NCBI RefSeq assembly: GCF_018394335.1
Contig: NZ_CP074572.1
Location: 1,612,001 to 1,676,000, forward strand
Reading direction: 5' to 3'
Source: Shewanella dokdonensis
GTDB lineage: Bacteria; Pseudomonadota; Gammaproteobacteria; Enterobacterales; Shewanellaceae
DNA length: 64,000 nt
Below, in pieces: positions 36,703-46,322 of the stretch. A model generated the notes under the pieces. The model was not told where the DNA came from, searched no databases, and saw only the letters and a list, made by a program, of their open reading frames with translations. Position numbers and translations under genes: made by a program. The first letter of the stretch is position 1, and each line of letters opens with the position of its first letter.

Positions 36703-37635
36703 ATGAGCCAAGAGAACTTCAATGATCTGTATGCGTTTGTTTGTGTGGCGCAGGAAGGCAGTTTTACCAAAGCCGCCGCACGCTTGAACATATCACAGTC
36801 GGCGCTGAGCCAAACCGTGCGCAATCTTGAACAGCGCATGGGCATTCGGCTGTTATCGCGCACCACCCGCAGCGTGGCGACCACTCATGCTGGCGAACGG
36901 CTATTCATTAAACTGGCACCGCTGTTTGAAGATGTCACGCAAGAGCTACAAGACATAGGTGAACTGCGTGATTGCCCGAGAGGCATAATTCGCATCACCA
37001 CACCAGAACACGCTATCGATCAAGTGTTGTGGCCAGTAGTGAAGCGCTTTATGGACAAATATCCTGATGTCACCGTCGAACTCAACGCCGATAACCGCTT
37101 AGTGGATATCGTTGGCGAACGTTTTGATGCGGGCGTGCGCCTCGGCGAAATGCTCGCCAAGGATATGGTGGCCATGCCGATCACTCCCGAGTTACGCATC
37201 GCCGTCACCGCCTCAGCAGCGTACTTAGCCAAACACGGCACCCCCTCTCACCCCAAAGAGTTGATGCAGCATCGTTGCATCAACTGGCGACTACCAACTG
37301 CTGGCGGTTTACTGCCATGGGAGTTTGAACGCGGTAGCGAGAAGATCAATATCCGCCCCAACAACAGCCTGATCCTCAATACTTCTCATGCCGGTATTCA
37401 AGCCGCGCTTGATGGCATGGGCATTTTTTACACCATGGAAGAAAAAATCGTACCTTATCTGAATGATGGCCGCTTGGTGCGAATCCTCGAAGACTGGTGT
37501 CAGCCATTCCCAGGATTTTATCTGTATTACCCAAGTCGGCATCATCGCTCGCAAGCGTTTTCGTTGTTTTTGGAAGAGTTGCGGTATCGGGGGAATAATG
37601 CTCGCAGCGATCCATGCCCACCGCAGGTAATGTAA
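36703..37635 (+). CDS. LysR-family transcriptional regulator
   Basis: 310 residues. The N-terminal winged helix-turn-helix (FVCVAQEGSFTKAAARLNISQSALSQTVRNLEQR, written here only as a segment from residue 12 to 45) is followed by a LysR substrate-binding domain from about residue 90, containing GERFDAGVRLGEML. It belongs to the large group of LysR proteins encoded divergently from an oxidoreductase and probably controls the SDR-efflux genes. The ATG is close to the divergent SDR promoter. Confidence 0.92.
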   Translation: MSQENFNDLYAFVCVAQEGSFTKAAARLNISQSALSQTVRNLEQRMGIRLLSRTTRSVATTHAGERLFIKLAPLFEDVTQELQDIGELRDCPRGIIRITTPEHAIDQVLWPVVKRFMDKYPDVTVELNADNRLVDIVGERFDAGVRLGEMLAKDMVAMPITPELRIAVTASAAYLAKHGTPSHPKELMQHRCINWRLPTAGGLLPWEFERGSEKINIRPNNSLILNTSHAGIQAALDGMGIFYTMEEKIVPYLNDGRLVRILEDWCQPFPGFYLYYPSRHHRSQAFSLFLEELRYRGNNARSDPCPPQVM

Positions 37636-37713
37636 ATGAAAGTGAATTAGCACATCAGTGCTAACAGCAATAACAAGCTTGCAGAAGCAATGATTGCCTC
37701 ACCAGCGCCACAC

Positions 37714-37746
37714 AAAAAACTGCCGTTAGGCTCATGGTCTAACGGC
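37714..37746 (-). terminator. Terminator of fabR
   Basis: GCCGTTAG / CTAACGGC (37722-37746), 8-bp stem with 9-base loop, then a T6 run on the minus strand, 31 bp past the repaired fabR stop. It may also terminate the converging LysR gene. Confidence 0.8.
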
Positions 37747-37776
37747 GGTACAGCACAACTGCTGACTAAGTCAAAA

Positions 37777-38414
37777 CTAGCGGGACAGACGGGAGCGCAG
37801 TTCTGGATTATCCCGTTTCTGCTGCAATGCTTCGGCACCTTTCACTACCATACGCAATTGCGTCACTAAACGATCGGCCAACAGTTTCCGGTCTGAGCGT
37901 TTCATATCCAGCGCTGCCGCTCCGGCATTAAACACTAGGATTACCAGCGCTTCGGCCTGTTCACGGGCAAGGTCAGGCTGCGCCCGGCAGAGTCTTCAAC
38001 ATAATGTGACAACTCAGAAATGAAATGCTCGATTTCGCGTTCAACGGCGGCCCGGAAGGCGGCTGATGTGCCAGAGCGTTCATGTAGCAGAATACGGAAT
38101 ACGTTAGGGTTGGATTCCAACACTTCCATAAAGGTTTCGACCGAAATACGGATCACGCTGCCACCGGCTTCGGCTCGCTGGCGGCCTTTGCGCATCATCT
38201 GTCGCAAGGCCAGACCGCCTTCGTCCACCATGGTCAGGCCAAGTTCATTCATGTCCTTGAAATGGCGATAAAATGAAGTAGGTGCAATATTGGCCTCACG
38301 GGCCACTTCACGCAGACTCAGGCTGGAAAAACTACGTTCGGCACTTAGTTGATTAAATGCAGCGTCAACTAATGCTCTGCGGGTTTTCTCTTTCTGTTGC
38401 GCTCTTACACCCAT
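37777..38414 (-). CDS. fabR: TetR-family repressor FabR (one-base frameshift in C-terminal half)
   Basis: FabR represses unsaturated fatty acid genes in response to membrane acyl composition. The N terminus [20 protein letters not shown] and helix-turn-helix [20 protein letters not shown] are almost those of E. coli FabR. As sequenced the frame breaks after EDSAGRSL. One extra base near 37976-37977 (GG, expected GGG) continues it as [20 protein letters not shown] and on to SRLSR, stop at 37777-37779, for 212 residues (E. coli about 215). It is divergent from an acyl desaturase with a long palindrome between. Confidence 0.93.
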
Positions 38415-38512
38415 ATTTCTGCCCTAATTCTGAAGCTGTGAGCCAAATAATACCTGCTTTGACAGATAAGCAAAGACTCTTAGACCAAAGGTGTGATTGG
38501 CTAAGCCTTGCA

Positions 38513-38538
38513 TTTTGGCTTACACTTGTAAGCCAAAA
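38513..38538. promoter_or_regulatory. Probable FabR operator
   Basis: A 26-bp palindrome: perfect 12-bp arms (TTTTGGCTTACA / TGTAAGCCAAAA) around a CT centre. It ends 18 bp before the desaturase start, in the divergent fabR-desaturase region. It is the only extended palindrome there, so it is the best candidate site for FabR; binding is inferred. Confidence 0.75.
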
Positions 38539-38556
38539 CTCTTCGGGATGACATAT

Positions 38557-39666
38557 ATGAAGCAGCCACCCCTCATCTGGATTAACGTTATCTTTTTTAT
38601 CAGCACCTTTGCCGGTGCCTGCATACTGGTGCCCTGGCGCGGATTCAGCCACGGTTTTGATGCTACCGAATGGAGCTGGTTTGTCGTACTGGCCTTTGCC
38701 GCCGGGCTGTCCATCACCGCGGGATATCATCGATTATGGTCTCACAAAGCCTATAAAGCACAGCCACTGGTTCGGGTGTTATATGCCCTTGGTGGTGCCT
38801 TGGCCTTTCAGAACAGTGCGCTGCACTGGGCCTCGGATCATCGGGTGCATCACAAACATGTGGACAACAACGATAAAGACCCATATTCAGCGAACAGAGG
38901 TTTCTGGTTCAGCCATATCGGCTGGATGTTACGAGAATACCAGCCTGAGCGCTATGCCGATTACAGCAACGCCCGCGATCTACAACAAGATGCCGTGGTG
39001 ATGTGGCAACATAAATATTACCTATGGTTAGCAGCATTGATGAATATAGGCTTACCCCTGTTGCTCGGCTGGCTGCATGGTGATGTGCTATCCATGCTAC
39101 TGCTCGCCGGATTACTGCGGTTAGTGGTGGTACATCACTGCACTTTCTTTATTAATTCGCTGGCGCATGTGTGGGGGCGTCAACCATACACAGATCGTAA
39201 TACCGCGAGAGATAACGGTATTTTAGCGCTGCTGACCTATGGCGAAGGTTATCATAACTTTCACCACATCTTTGAACATGACTACCGTAACGGCATCAAG
39301 TGGTGGCATTACGATCCTACCAAGTGGTTGATCCGTACCTTAGCCTGGTGTGGTTTAGCGGATGGACTACGGCAAGTGCCACAAGAAAAAATTGCTGCGG
39401 CCAAGTTACAGATGCAGTTAAAACAGACTCAGAAGCGCTTAACACACTTGAGTAATGCCGATGAATTACTGGAGCGGTTACAGCGCGAATATGAAGAGTT
39501 GAAGCAGCACTTGCTGGCTTATTATGAAGCGAAAAAACAGCTACTAGAGGCCAAGCGGCAACAACTGGCACATGAGCAACTATTGCCACAAGTTGCGGAG
39601 TTAAAACGGCGTTTTCGCCAGCAACAGCGAAACTGGCAGCAACTGACCGCTAGGCTGGGAAGTTAA
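38557..39666 (+). CDS. Membrane fatty acid (acyl-CoA delta-9 type) desaturase with coiled-coil tail
   Basis: Introduces a double bond into saturated acyl chains at the inner membrane. From the ATG at 38557 it has 369 residues. Three histidine boxes are visible, HRLWSH (58-63), HRVHH (95-99) and HNFHH (233-237), with four hydrophobic segments between and around them. Residues about 275-369 form a highly charged Gln/Leu/Lys/Glu-rich region predicted as coiled coil, beyond the catalytic core. An alternative ATG nine bases upstream exists. Divergent from fabR, which likely controls it. Confidence 0.93.
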   Translation: MKQPPLIWINVIFFISTFAGACILVPWRGFSHGFDATEWSWFVVLAFAAGLSITAGYHRLWSHKAYKAQPLVRVLYALGGALAFQNSALHWASDHRVHHKHVDNNDKDPYSANRGFWFSHIGWMLREYQPERYADYSNARDLQQDAVVMWQHKYYLWLAALMNIGLPLLLGWLHGDVLSMLLLAGLLRLVVVHHCTFFINSLAHVWGRQPYTDRNTARDNGILALLTYGEGYHNFHHIFEHDYRNGIKWWHYDPTKWLIRTLAWCGLADGLRQVPQEKIAAAKLQMQLKQTQKRLTHLSNADELLERLQREYEELKQHLLAYYEAKKQLLEAKRQQLAHEQLLPQVAELKRRFRQQQRNWQQLTARLGS

Positions 39667-39762
39667 TCTGCAATTTATTGTTAATCGCGACACGGCCAGC
39701 TTGTAACCTGGCCGTTTAAGGTTAAGATCGGGACTTCGCATCTAACGCACATGGAGTTTCAG

Positions 39763-40806
39763 ATGTCCGACGATCCGATTAAACTGACCGAATACAGTCA
39801 CGGAGCTGGCTGTGGCTGCAAAATTTCGCCTAAAGTGCTGACAACCATCCTTGCTTCACAACTGCCAGGCTTTACCGACCCCAACCTGCTAGTAGGTAAC
39901 CAGACTCGTGATGATGCTGCGGTATATAAGCTGGATGACCATACCGGCATCATCAGTACCACTGACTTTTTCATGCCGATTGTAGACGACCCGTTTACCT
40001 TTGGCCGCATTGCCGCAACCAATGCCATCAGTGATGTCTATGCCATGGGCGGTACGCCACTGATGGCTATTGCTATTCTGGGCTGGCCGGTGAGCAAACT
40101 GCCAGCAGAAGTTGCCCAACAAGTGGTAGATGGTGGTCGCCAAGCCTGTGCCGATGCCGGGATCATGTTGGCCGGAGGTCACAGTATTGATGCGCCGGAA
40201 CCTATTTTCGGCCTGGCCGTCACAGGTAAAGTCGATTTGGCGCATCTGAAGCAGAATGACACTGCCAAGTCGGGCGACCTGTTGTATCTGACCAAACCGC
40301 TAGGGATTGGCATCTTAACCACCGCCCAGAAGCAGAAAAAACTGGCCGATGAAGATAGTCACATCGCCCCAGACGCCATGTGCCAACTCAACAAGATTGG
40401 CGCGGAAGTGGCGCGTTTAGCGGGTGTCAATGCCATGACTGATGTTACCGGCTTTGGACTGGCCGGGCATTTACTGGAAGTCTGCCAAGGGGCCAAGCTA
40501 TCCGCCACCGTCAATGTGGCCGCGTTGCCGCTGCTGCCTAAAGCCCGCGAATATTTGGTAAAGGGCTGTATTCCTGGCGGAACCCATCGCAACTTTGACA
40601 GCTACGGGGAGCATCTGCCGCCCTTGGATGAGCAACAAAAAGCACTGCTGTGCGATCCACAAACCAGTGGAGGCTTGCTGATCACAGTAGCACCAGCTCA
40701 GGAAGCGGCACTGCTGGATGTGTTGGCCACCCACGGTGTCAGCGGTTATAAGATTGGGGCGCTGGCAGAACATCAGCCTCATACCGAATGGATCCAACTG
40801 CAATAA
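39763..40806 (+). CDS. selD: Selenophosphate synthetase
   Basis: Makes selenophosphate from selenide and ATP, the selenium donor for selenocysteine and 2-selenouridine. 347 residues from the ATG at 39763 (GGAG upstream). The catalytic Cys17 and Lys20 lie in GAGCGCK, written with ordinary cysteine codons, not an in-frame TGA. The conserved [20 protein letters not shown] region and the Gly-rich [11 protein letters not shown] motif follow. It overlaps the next gene by one base (TAATG), so the two are cotranslated. Confidence 0.97.
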   Translation: MSDDPIKLTEYSHGAGCGCKISPKVLTTILASQLPGFTDPNLLVGNQTRDDAAVYKLDDHTGIISTTDFFMPIVDDPFTFGRIAATNAISDVYAMGGTPLMAIAILGWPVSKLPAEVAQQVVDGGRQACADAGIMLAGGHSIDAPEPIFGLAVTGKVDLAHLKQNDTAKSGDLLYLTKPLGIGILTTAQKQKKLADEDSHIAPDAMCQLNKIGAEVARLAGVNAMTDVTGFGLAGHLLEVCQGAKLSATVNVAALPLLPKAREYLVKGCIPGGTHRNFDSYGEHLPPLDEQQKALLCDPQTSGGLLITVAPAQEAALLDVLATHGVSGYKIGALAEHQPHTEWIQLQ

Positions 40807-41912
40807 TGAGTCAATCTGTGGTTCCAGCCGCGGCCTATCGGGAGATATTCCTGAACGATAGGCCGCTTATCGATTTACGGGCCCCCGTAGAATTTAGCAA
40901 AGGGGCCTTTCCTACCAGCCATAACTTGCCATTAATGACCGACAATGAGCGGCAGCAAGTCGGTACTTGTTACCAGCAGCATGGGCCAAGCGCAGCGCTC
41001 GCCCTAGGGCATCAACTGGTGAACGGCGCGACCAAAGCGGCGCGGGTAGATGCCTGGTGCCAGTTTTATCAGCAACACCCAGACGTGTACCTTTATTGTT
41101 TTCGGGGCGGTATGCGCTCACAGATTTCTCAGGGGTGGCTTAGTGAAGCAGGTGTGGAGTGCCCTTACATTGCGGGTGGTTACAAAGGCATGCGCCAGTT
41201 TTTGTTGCAAACCTTGGAAGCCCCACAATTAGCCCCACAGATGCTGATACTCAGTGGCATTACCGGTTCTGGGAAAACTGAAGTCATCCAGCAGCGACCA
41301 AAAGAAGCCGTTGATCTGGAAGGGATTGCCAATCATCGTGGTTCCAGTTTCGGTAAAGAATTAACCCCGCAGCCGACCCAGATCAATTTTGAAAACCAAT
41401 TGGCGATTGCCATTCTCAAACATCAGCAACGCCAAGCCAGTTGTCTGCTGCTGGAAGATGAAAGTCATCTGATTGGCCACAGTTTTATTCCAACGCCATT
41501 TTTTGACAACATGCAAGCGGCAGCAATGGTGGTGTTGGAAGCGCCCTGGCAGCAAAGATTGCAGCGGCTGCTGGAGCAATACGTTCACAAGATGTGCCGT
41601 GGCTTTTGTCAGCGGGATGGTGACGAGGCAGGATTTGCAGCTTTTAGCCAATATCTGTATCAAAGCATCAACAGCATCAGCAAGCGTTTAGGGCTGCAAC
41701 AAGCCAGAGAGCTGCAAGCCTTGATGACACAAGCGCTGGCAGAACAGCAACAACGTAACAATACCGCGCTGCATCTGGAATGGATCGCACTATTGCTCAC
41801 ACGCTATTACGATCCTATGTATGAATACCACTTACAACGCAAAGCCGAGCAGATCTTATTTCGTGGCGATCAGCAAGCGCTCAACCAATGGTTGGATGCA
41901 CGCCAAAACTAA
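40806..41912 (+). CDS. selU: tRNA 2-selenouridine synthase
   Basis: Replaces sulfur with selenium in the 2-thiouridine at wobble position 34 of certain tRNAs, using selenophosphate from SelD. 368 residues: an N-terminal rhodanese domain with catalytic Cys98 in [10 protein letters not shown], then a P-loop domain with GITGSGKT (151-158). Also known as mnmH or ybbB. Its 3' end overlaps the convergent cysQ by 3-4 bases. Confidence 0.96.
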   Translation: MSQSVVPAAAYREIFLNDRPLIDLRAPVEFSKGAFPTSHNLPLMTDNERQQVGTCYQQHGPSAALALGHQLVNGATKAARVDAWCQFYQQHPDVYLYCFRGGMRSQISQGWLSEAGVECPYIAGGYKGMRQFLLQTLEAPQLAPQMLILSGITGSGKTEVIQQRPKEAVDLEGIANHRGSSFGKELTPQPTQINFENQLAIAILKHQQRQASCLLLEDESHLIGHSFIPTPFFDNMQAAAMVVLEAPWQQRLQRLLEQYVHKMCRGFCQRDGDEAGFAAFSQYLYQSINSISKRLGLQQARELQALMTQALAEQQQRNNTALHLEWIALLLTRYYDPMYEYHLQRKAEQILFRGDQQALNQWLDARQN

Positions 41913-42717
41913 ACGGCTTTCAGAATCTGTTCCCAGGCTAATTCCGGTGTTCCCATCACGATAAAGTTGGGGTTTTCCAGCGTATCTCGTTCGTTATAGG
42001 TTAAGGGTTGTAGCGAGGTGTCTAGCAGCCGTCCGCCAGCTTCTTCGATAATAATCTGTGCCGCCCCTGTGTCCCACTCACCAGTAGGCCCAACGCGAAC
42101 ATAACAATCGGCACGTCCTTCTGCCACCATGCAACTCTTTAACGCCGCCCCGCCCAAAGGCAATAATTCACACAATTCAGGCTCTCTGAATAGCCGTAGA
42201 ACCTTTGCCGGATCCTGACGTCGGCTGATCGCCAACCTTAAATTGTGAGCCGACGATGGCAACCGGCGACTATGAAGCTGCTGTACTTGTCCCTGATGAC
42301 GTTTAAATGCACCGTGGCCCGCCACGGCGTAATAGCACTCTTCCGACATAGGCACGTACACCACACCTAGCACCGGGCGATGTTGTTGAATAAATGCGAT
42401 AATCACCGAAAAATCGCCGCTTCCAGCAATGAATTCACCCGTGCCATCAAGAGGATCCACCAGCCAGTAGCTGGACCAATGGCTACGCGCCGCTAGCGGA
42501 ATATCGGACGCTTCTTCGGAGAGTACCGGGATATCCGGTGTCAGTTGCGTAAGGCGTTTGCTGATCAGTTCATGGGCAGCGATGTCTGCCGAGGTAACCG
42601 GGGTGAGATCATCTTTTATATCTCGCTGAAAATCCCCTGTTGATAGATATTGCGGATCATCTTGCCCGCTTCGGTAGCTATCTCTATGACCTGTTCCAGC
42701 AACTCTTCTGGCTTCAT
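41909..42717 (-). CDS. cysQ: 3'(2'),5'-bisphosphate nucleotidase CysQ (one-base frameshift)
   Basis: Removes 3'-phosphoadenosine 5'-phosphate left by sulfate assimilation; member of the inositol monophosphatase fold. The ATG at 42715-42717 (GGAG upstream) starts [20 protein letters not shown], then the frame breaks at a C4 run (42634-42637). With one more C (G on the coding strand) it reads [20 protein letters not shown] and continues through the metal-binding LSEEAS and [13 protein letters not shown] motifs, 269 residues in all. The C-terminal [15 protein letters not shown] metal motif is intact. Probably cotranscribed behind nudE. Confidence 0.93.
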
Positions 42718-42795
42718 AACCACTCCAACCTCACAACGAGGTAATTAAAGTCAGCGGCCGGTTTCGCGGCACTATCTCTTTGTGGGATCAACCCG

Positions 42796-43353
42796 TTACA
42801 CTTTCAGTTTTAGACGCTCCAGCGCCAAAAACAAGGCACTGACACTGCGGGACTCAGAAAAATCGCTTAAATCCAACAGCCCGCGCCATTCCGGTAATGC
42901 CCAACTGACCATTTCAATCGGCTCCGGTTCGTCACCTTCCAGGCGGCTTTCGTAGAGATCTTCTGCCAGAAAAATCTGCATTTTGCTGGCAAAATAGCCC
43001 GGCGCCAAACTCAGTTCTTTCAGGTGCACCAGTTTACGGCTGCCGTAACCAATCTCTTCCTGTAATTCCCGGTTAGCAGCCTGCTCCGGAGTCTCACCGG
43101 GGTCAATCAGACCTTTTGGGAATCCCAATTCATAACTGTCGGTTCCTGCCGCATATTCCCGGCCAAGCAACAGCCATTGTTGCTGTAACACCGGCACTAT
43201 CATCACCGCACCGCGGGTGCCACCTTTCATTCTTTCGTAGTAGCGTTCCTGCTGATTGGAAAAACGTAAGTGCACCTGCTCTATATGAAACAGGCGGCTC
43301 TGTGCGACAGTTTCTGTAGCAAGAATTTCCGGCTTTTGCTGCCGTTTGCTCAT
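42796..43353 (-). CDS. nudE: ADP compounds hydrolase NudE (Nudix)
   Basis: Hydrolyses ADP-ribose, Ap3A and NADH-type dinucleotides. 185 residues with a complete Nudix box, GLIDPGETPEQAANRELQEE followed by IGY, and a C terminus similar to E. coli NudE (186 residues). Located 78 bp upstream of cysQ on the same strand. Confidence 0.94.
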   Translation of the reverse strand: MSKRQQKPEILATETVAQSRLFHIEQVHLRFSNQQERYYERMKGGTRGAVMIVPVLQQQWLLLGREYAAGTDSYELGFPKGLIDPGETPEQAANRELQEEIGYGSRKLVHLKELSLAPGYFASKMQIFLAEDLYESRLEGDEPEPIEMVSWALPEWRGLLDLSDFSESRSVSALFLALERLKLKV

Positions 43354-43843
43354 TCAGGCCTCGATTGCCAACTGAAAAAATGTGACTTAGGTTGCAATGT
43401 TATACCAATTAGCAGGAATTAACAGCGGCTAGCGGTTCGGCTGTGGGTGAATTAAGACGATGTTTCTGGATCGCAATAACATGCTATCGCTGTGCGTTTT
43501 GACAACGCTTGCTCACAATTATGAGCGTTGCATCCCGCGCAGAGAAGCAATGTCCGCCATCAAACCAATCAGTGACCCACTGTGATTTGCGGGAATGGAA
43601 GTTGCAGCGATATACCAATGCCAAAGCGGAGATGACTAAAAGAGGTTGCTAAGAAATAGCGATGGCGGTGTCCCCAACGCGATAAATTGATCACCGCGCC
43701 AGGAGTTGTTGCGGTTAGCTCGGCGGGCATGTGCCGTGAGGTAACGCTCCGGCGCCACACCCGCGCTTGATATTCAGCAACGTCTGCCCCGTTGCTGAAT
43801 ATTGGCGAATCTGGCACCAAGCGGACGATAAGCTGGGCAGGTT
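43354..43843. other. Intergenic interval between nudE and gspN
   Basis: 490 bp without a supportable gene; one 83-codon open frame on the minus strand (43569-43820) has no recognisable product. It contains a short inverted repeat CAACGCT/AGCGTTG near 43503-43530 and the long inverted repeat at 43770-43802. The nudE promoter must lie here but I see no convincing -35/-10 pair. Confidence 0.6.
43770..43802 (-). repeat. Perfect 13-bp inverted repeat after gspN
   Basis: ATATTCAGCAACG and CGTTGCTGAATAT flank a 7-base loop, 41 bp beyond the gspN stop. It would form a stable hairpin at the end of the gsp message, though no U-run follows. It is either a Rho-type or processing signal or a dispersed palindromic repeat. 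Confidence 0.7.
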
Positions 43844-44605
43844 TTACATGCCCAGAATACGGCCCTTGTATTTCAAAGGATAATTACCGCTGGCATCCGG
43901 TTTGCCTAATAATCCCAGCGAATCCTGCAAATCTTTGGACTGCGCGTCAGTGCGCCGCATCCGGCCGTTAACTTCCATCTGCGAGTTACCTTTCAGCAAA
44001 ATAGTGCCCGCGACACCGATGGCATTTTTTTGATCATCGGTGGCCAGTTGTAGCTGTCCCTGAATACATTGCAGTGTAAATTCAATATTCCCTAACGGAT
44101 AATTGCCAAATTGGTTATCTAAGCCGATTTGATTCAGGAACAATTTGCCGTTAAGTGCGGTACACCAAGGCTGTCCCTGTACGGCATTGTCCAGCAGTAG
44201 CGACACATCACCGCTGAGTACTGTTTTCAGTGGCAGTTGACGATTTCCCACCAGAAAGCTTAACGGTGCATCCAGCCGCAGGTTGCGGGCACTCACACCG
44301 GCTGTAGACCAAGTTACCAGGCCTTTGCCATTGACCGCGGTACTGCGATCACCCAATTGCAGCTGCGCCTGCACTGAACCGGTTAATAGCGCCCACGGAC
44401 TCAGTTGCCAACTCAATTGCTGCAATTGCCGGGCACCCAACTGCGCCAGTTCGGCCTGCCCTTGCCACAAACTACCGCTGACACCGCTGAGCTGTACCCC
44501 GGCGGGTAAAGGTGCTAATGCCACGGCGATACGTGCTGGAAACAGCACCACCATAAAGATCAGATAGATCAGGAAGCCGATTGCGATTTTACTAAACAGT
44601 TTCAA
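43844..44605 (-). CDS. gspN: Type II secretion protein N
   Basis: Bitopic inner-membrane protein of uncertain role, present only in some type II systems. 253 residues with one N-terminal transmembrane helix (about residues 7-27) and a periplasmic domain containing SGVSGSLWQGQA, typical of GspN. Last gene of the gspC-N operon. Confidence 0.92.
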   Translation of the reverse strand: MKLFSKIAIGFLIYLIFMVVLFPARIAVALAPLPAGVQLSGVSGSLWQGQAELAQLGARQLQQLSWQLSPWALLTGSVQAQLQLGDRSTAVNGKGLVTWSTAGVSARNLRLDAPLSFLVGNRQLPLKTVLSGDVSLLLDNAVQGQPWCTALNGKLFLNQIGLDNQFGNYPLGNIEFTLQCIQGQLQLATDDQKNAIGVAGTILLKGNSQMEVNGRMRRTDAQSKDLQDSLGLLGKPDASGNYPLKYKGRILGM

Positions 44606-44614
44606 AACAACACC

Positions 44615-45094
44615 TTATGACTGAGATAGCTGAATACGTCTGACTTTTACCATACCAGGTTGCTCACCTTCGGCCACATCCAAGCTGTCCAGTGACAGGC
44701 CTTGTTTTTGCACCAGTTCCCCCAGATATGACAACAGTGCATCAAACGGCACATCATCCATCCATAGCTGGATCTGCTTGCCCTGTGGCTGCATCCGGGT
44801 AATGGATAAACCATAAGCCGCAGCACTTTGGGTCACCAGCGTGCTCAAGCTGCCATGCTGAGTCGGACGGGTTCCCGCTTTTTTAAGTGCGGTGATTTTC
44901 GCGGCACTTTGCTTTACAAATAACAGCGTCTGCTGCTGTGCATTCAGTTTTACCTGCGCCTGAGCTTCGGCATTGCTTAGTGGCGTCCAGAGTCCCCAGT
45001 AAAAAATTGCCATCAGCACAATTCCCGCCATAACAAGCACGAGTTGCCGTTCCCGTTGCGCCAGCGATGCCCACCATTTCTGCAAATTTTCCAT
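44615..45094 (-). CDS. gspM: Type II secretion protein M
   Basis: Inner-membrane platform component that pairs with GspL. 159 residues: short cytoplasmic N terminus with WWASLAQRERQLV, one transmembrane helix (about 18-37), then a coiled and ferredoxin-like periplasmic domain. Follows gspL with a 2-bp gap. Confidence 0.94.
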   Translation of the reverse strand: MENLQKWWASLAQRERQLVLVMAGIVLMAIFYWGLWTPLSNAEAQAQVKLNAQQQTLLFVKQSAAKITALKKAGTRPTQHGSLSTLVTQSAAAYGLSITRMQPQGKQIQLWMDDVPFDALLSYLGELVQKQGLSLDSLDVAEGEQPGMVKVRRIQLSQS

Positions 45095-45096
45095 CT

Positions 45097-46284
45097 CTAT
45101 TTGCTCCTCAGGGTCAAAGTGCTGGTGACGGCACCTTCAATGCTGTTCATCGCGCCCGCGTCCAACTGGAAACGATCGCCGGCGAGTCCTTTGAATTTTT
45201 CAATCTGGGCGTAATCCTTCGCCGTTACCTGCATCCTGATTTCATTGCGACTGCCATCAAACCGTAGATTATTAGGTTTGAGATCAGGTACTTGTTTAAA
45301 TGCTTGTTGCAAACTGCCGAGCATGGTAAACAGCTCGCCACCCGCGCCCTGTCCCTGCAATGAACGCAGTAGCGAGTCCATCTGCGAGCGCACATTCACA
45401 ATGCGACTATTACCCGCCACAGTACGGTAGATGGTTTCTGTCTGCACCTGTAACTCAGCCGTCTGACTGTTTAACCGATAGATATTCAGCCCTTTATTGA
45501 CCAGTCCTAACACTAAGGCTAGCACCGCAATTACGGCGACTTTCTTCCAAGGCAGCAACTGTTTGCTGTATTCACGTTTAGGTGTGTAACGCCCACACAG
45601 CAGATTAAAAGGGGCGTCCAGATAACCTTTTGCCAGCACCAGCAATGGCAGTTCCAGCGGCTGTTGCTGGCAATCGGCCTTATCGGCAACAAATGGGCTA
45701 TAGCACGCTATGGAAGGCGGCGTTTCACGTTGCTCAAGCAAGGAGGGAAATAACATGTCAAACCAATCACGACTGACACTGATACCATCCGCAATTCCGC
45801 GGCGCAGCAGCATCTGCCCATTAAATTCCATTAAGGCCCAATCCATCTCCAGCAGCGGCAATGCCAGACAATCTGGCACCAGCTTGCGCGGTTTCAGGCC
45901 AGCATCCTGCAACCAGGACAGCCATTCCTGTACTAATGCATGGGCCACCACAGCAACGTGCAAAGTATCACCATCACGAGGCCCCGGCACAAAATGCAAC
46001 TCATCGACATTCTGTGCTAACGAGTCTTCCAACATAAAGGGTAACGCTTTCAACGCCTGGCGCTGACCTTTTTCCGGTAGGGTAACGGTTGTCAGGCTAA
46101 GGGCATCGCCCGCTACCAGCACATCCACAGGTCGATTGCCGGCACGTTCACTCAGTGTCGAGAGTGCGCGGGCATCCGCCAACTCACCGGAGGCGATGAT
46201 CTCCTGTTCCTGTTCAGACCACACCAACCAGGCGCAAGGCTCGTCGATGTTACTGCCTAAACGGATAAATAAGCGTTCACTCAC
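45097..46284 (-). CDS. gspL: Type II secretion protein L
   Basis: Recruits the GspE ATPase to the inner membrane. 395 residues: a cytoplasmic actin-like N-terminal domain (about 1-245), one transmembrane segment (about 248-265, VAVIAVLALVLGLVN) and a periplasmic ferredoxin-like domain. Between gspK and gspM. Confidence 0.94.
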   Translation of the reverse strand: MSERLFIRLGSNIDEPCAWLVWSEQEQEIIASGELADARALSTLSERAGNRPVDVLVAGDALSLTTVTLPEKGQRQALKALPFMLEDSLAQNVDELHFVPGPRDGDTLHVAVVAHALVQEWLSWLQDAGLKPRKLVPDCLALPLLEMDWALMEFNGQMLLRRGIADGISVSRDWFDMLFPSLLEQRETPPSIACYSPFVADKADCQQQPLELPLLVLAKGYLDAPFNLLCGRYTPKREYSKQLLPWKKVAVIAVLALVLGLVNKGLNIYRLNSQTAELQVQTETIYRTVAGNSRIVNVRSQMDSLLRSLQGQGAGGELFTMLGSLQQAFKQVPDLKPNNLRFDGSRNEIRMQVTAKDYAQIEKFKGLAGDRFQLDAGAMNSIEGAVTSTLTLRSK

Positions 46285-46322
46285 TGTTATTCTCCACCAT
46301 TCCCTAAGGGTAAAGGCCGTTA

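Noticed and set aside
43569..43820. 83-codon minus-strand frame between gspN and nudE
   Set aside because: It contains the 13-bp inverted repeat, has no ribosome-binding site and no recognisable product.
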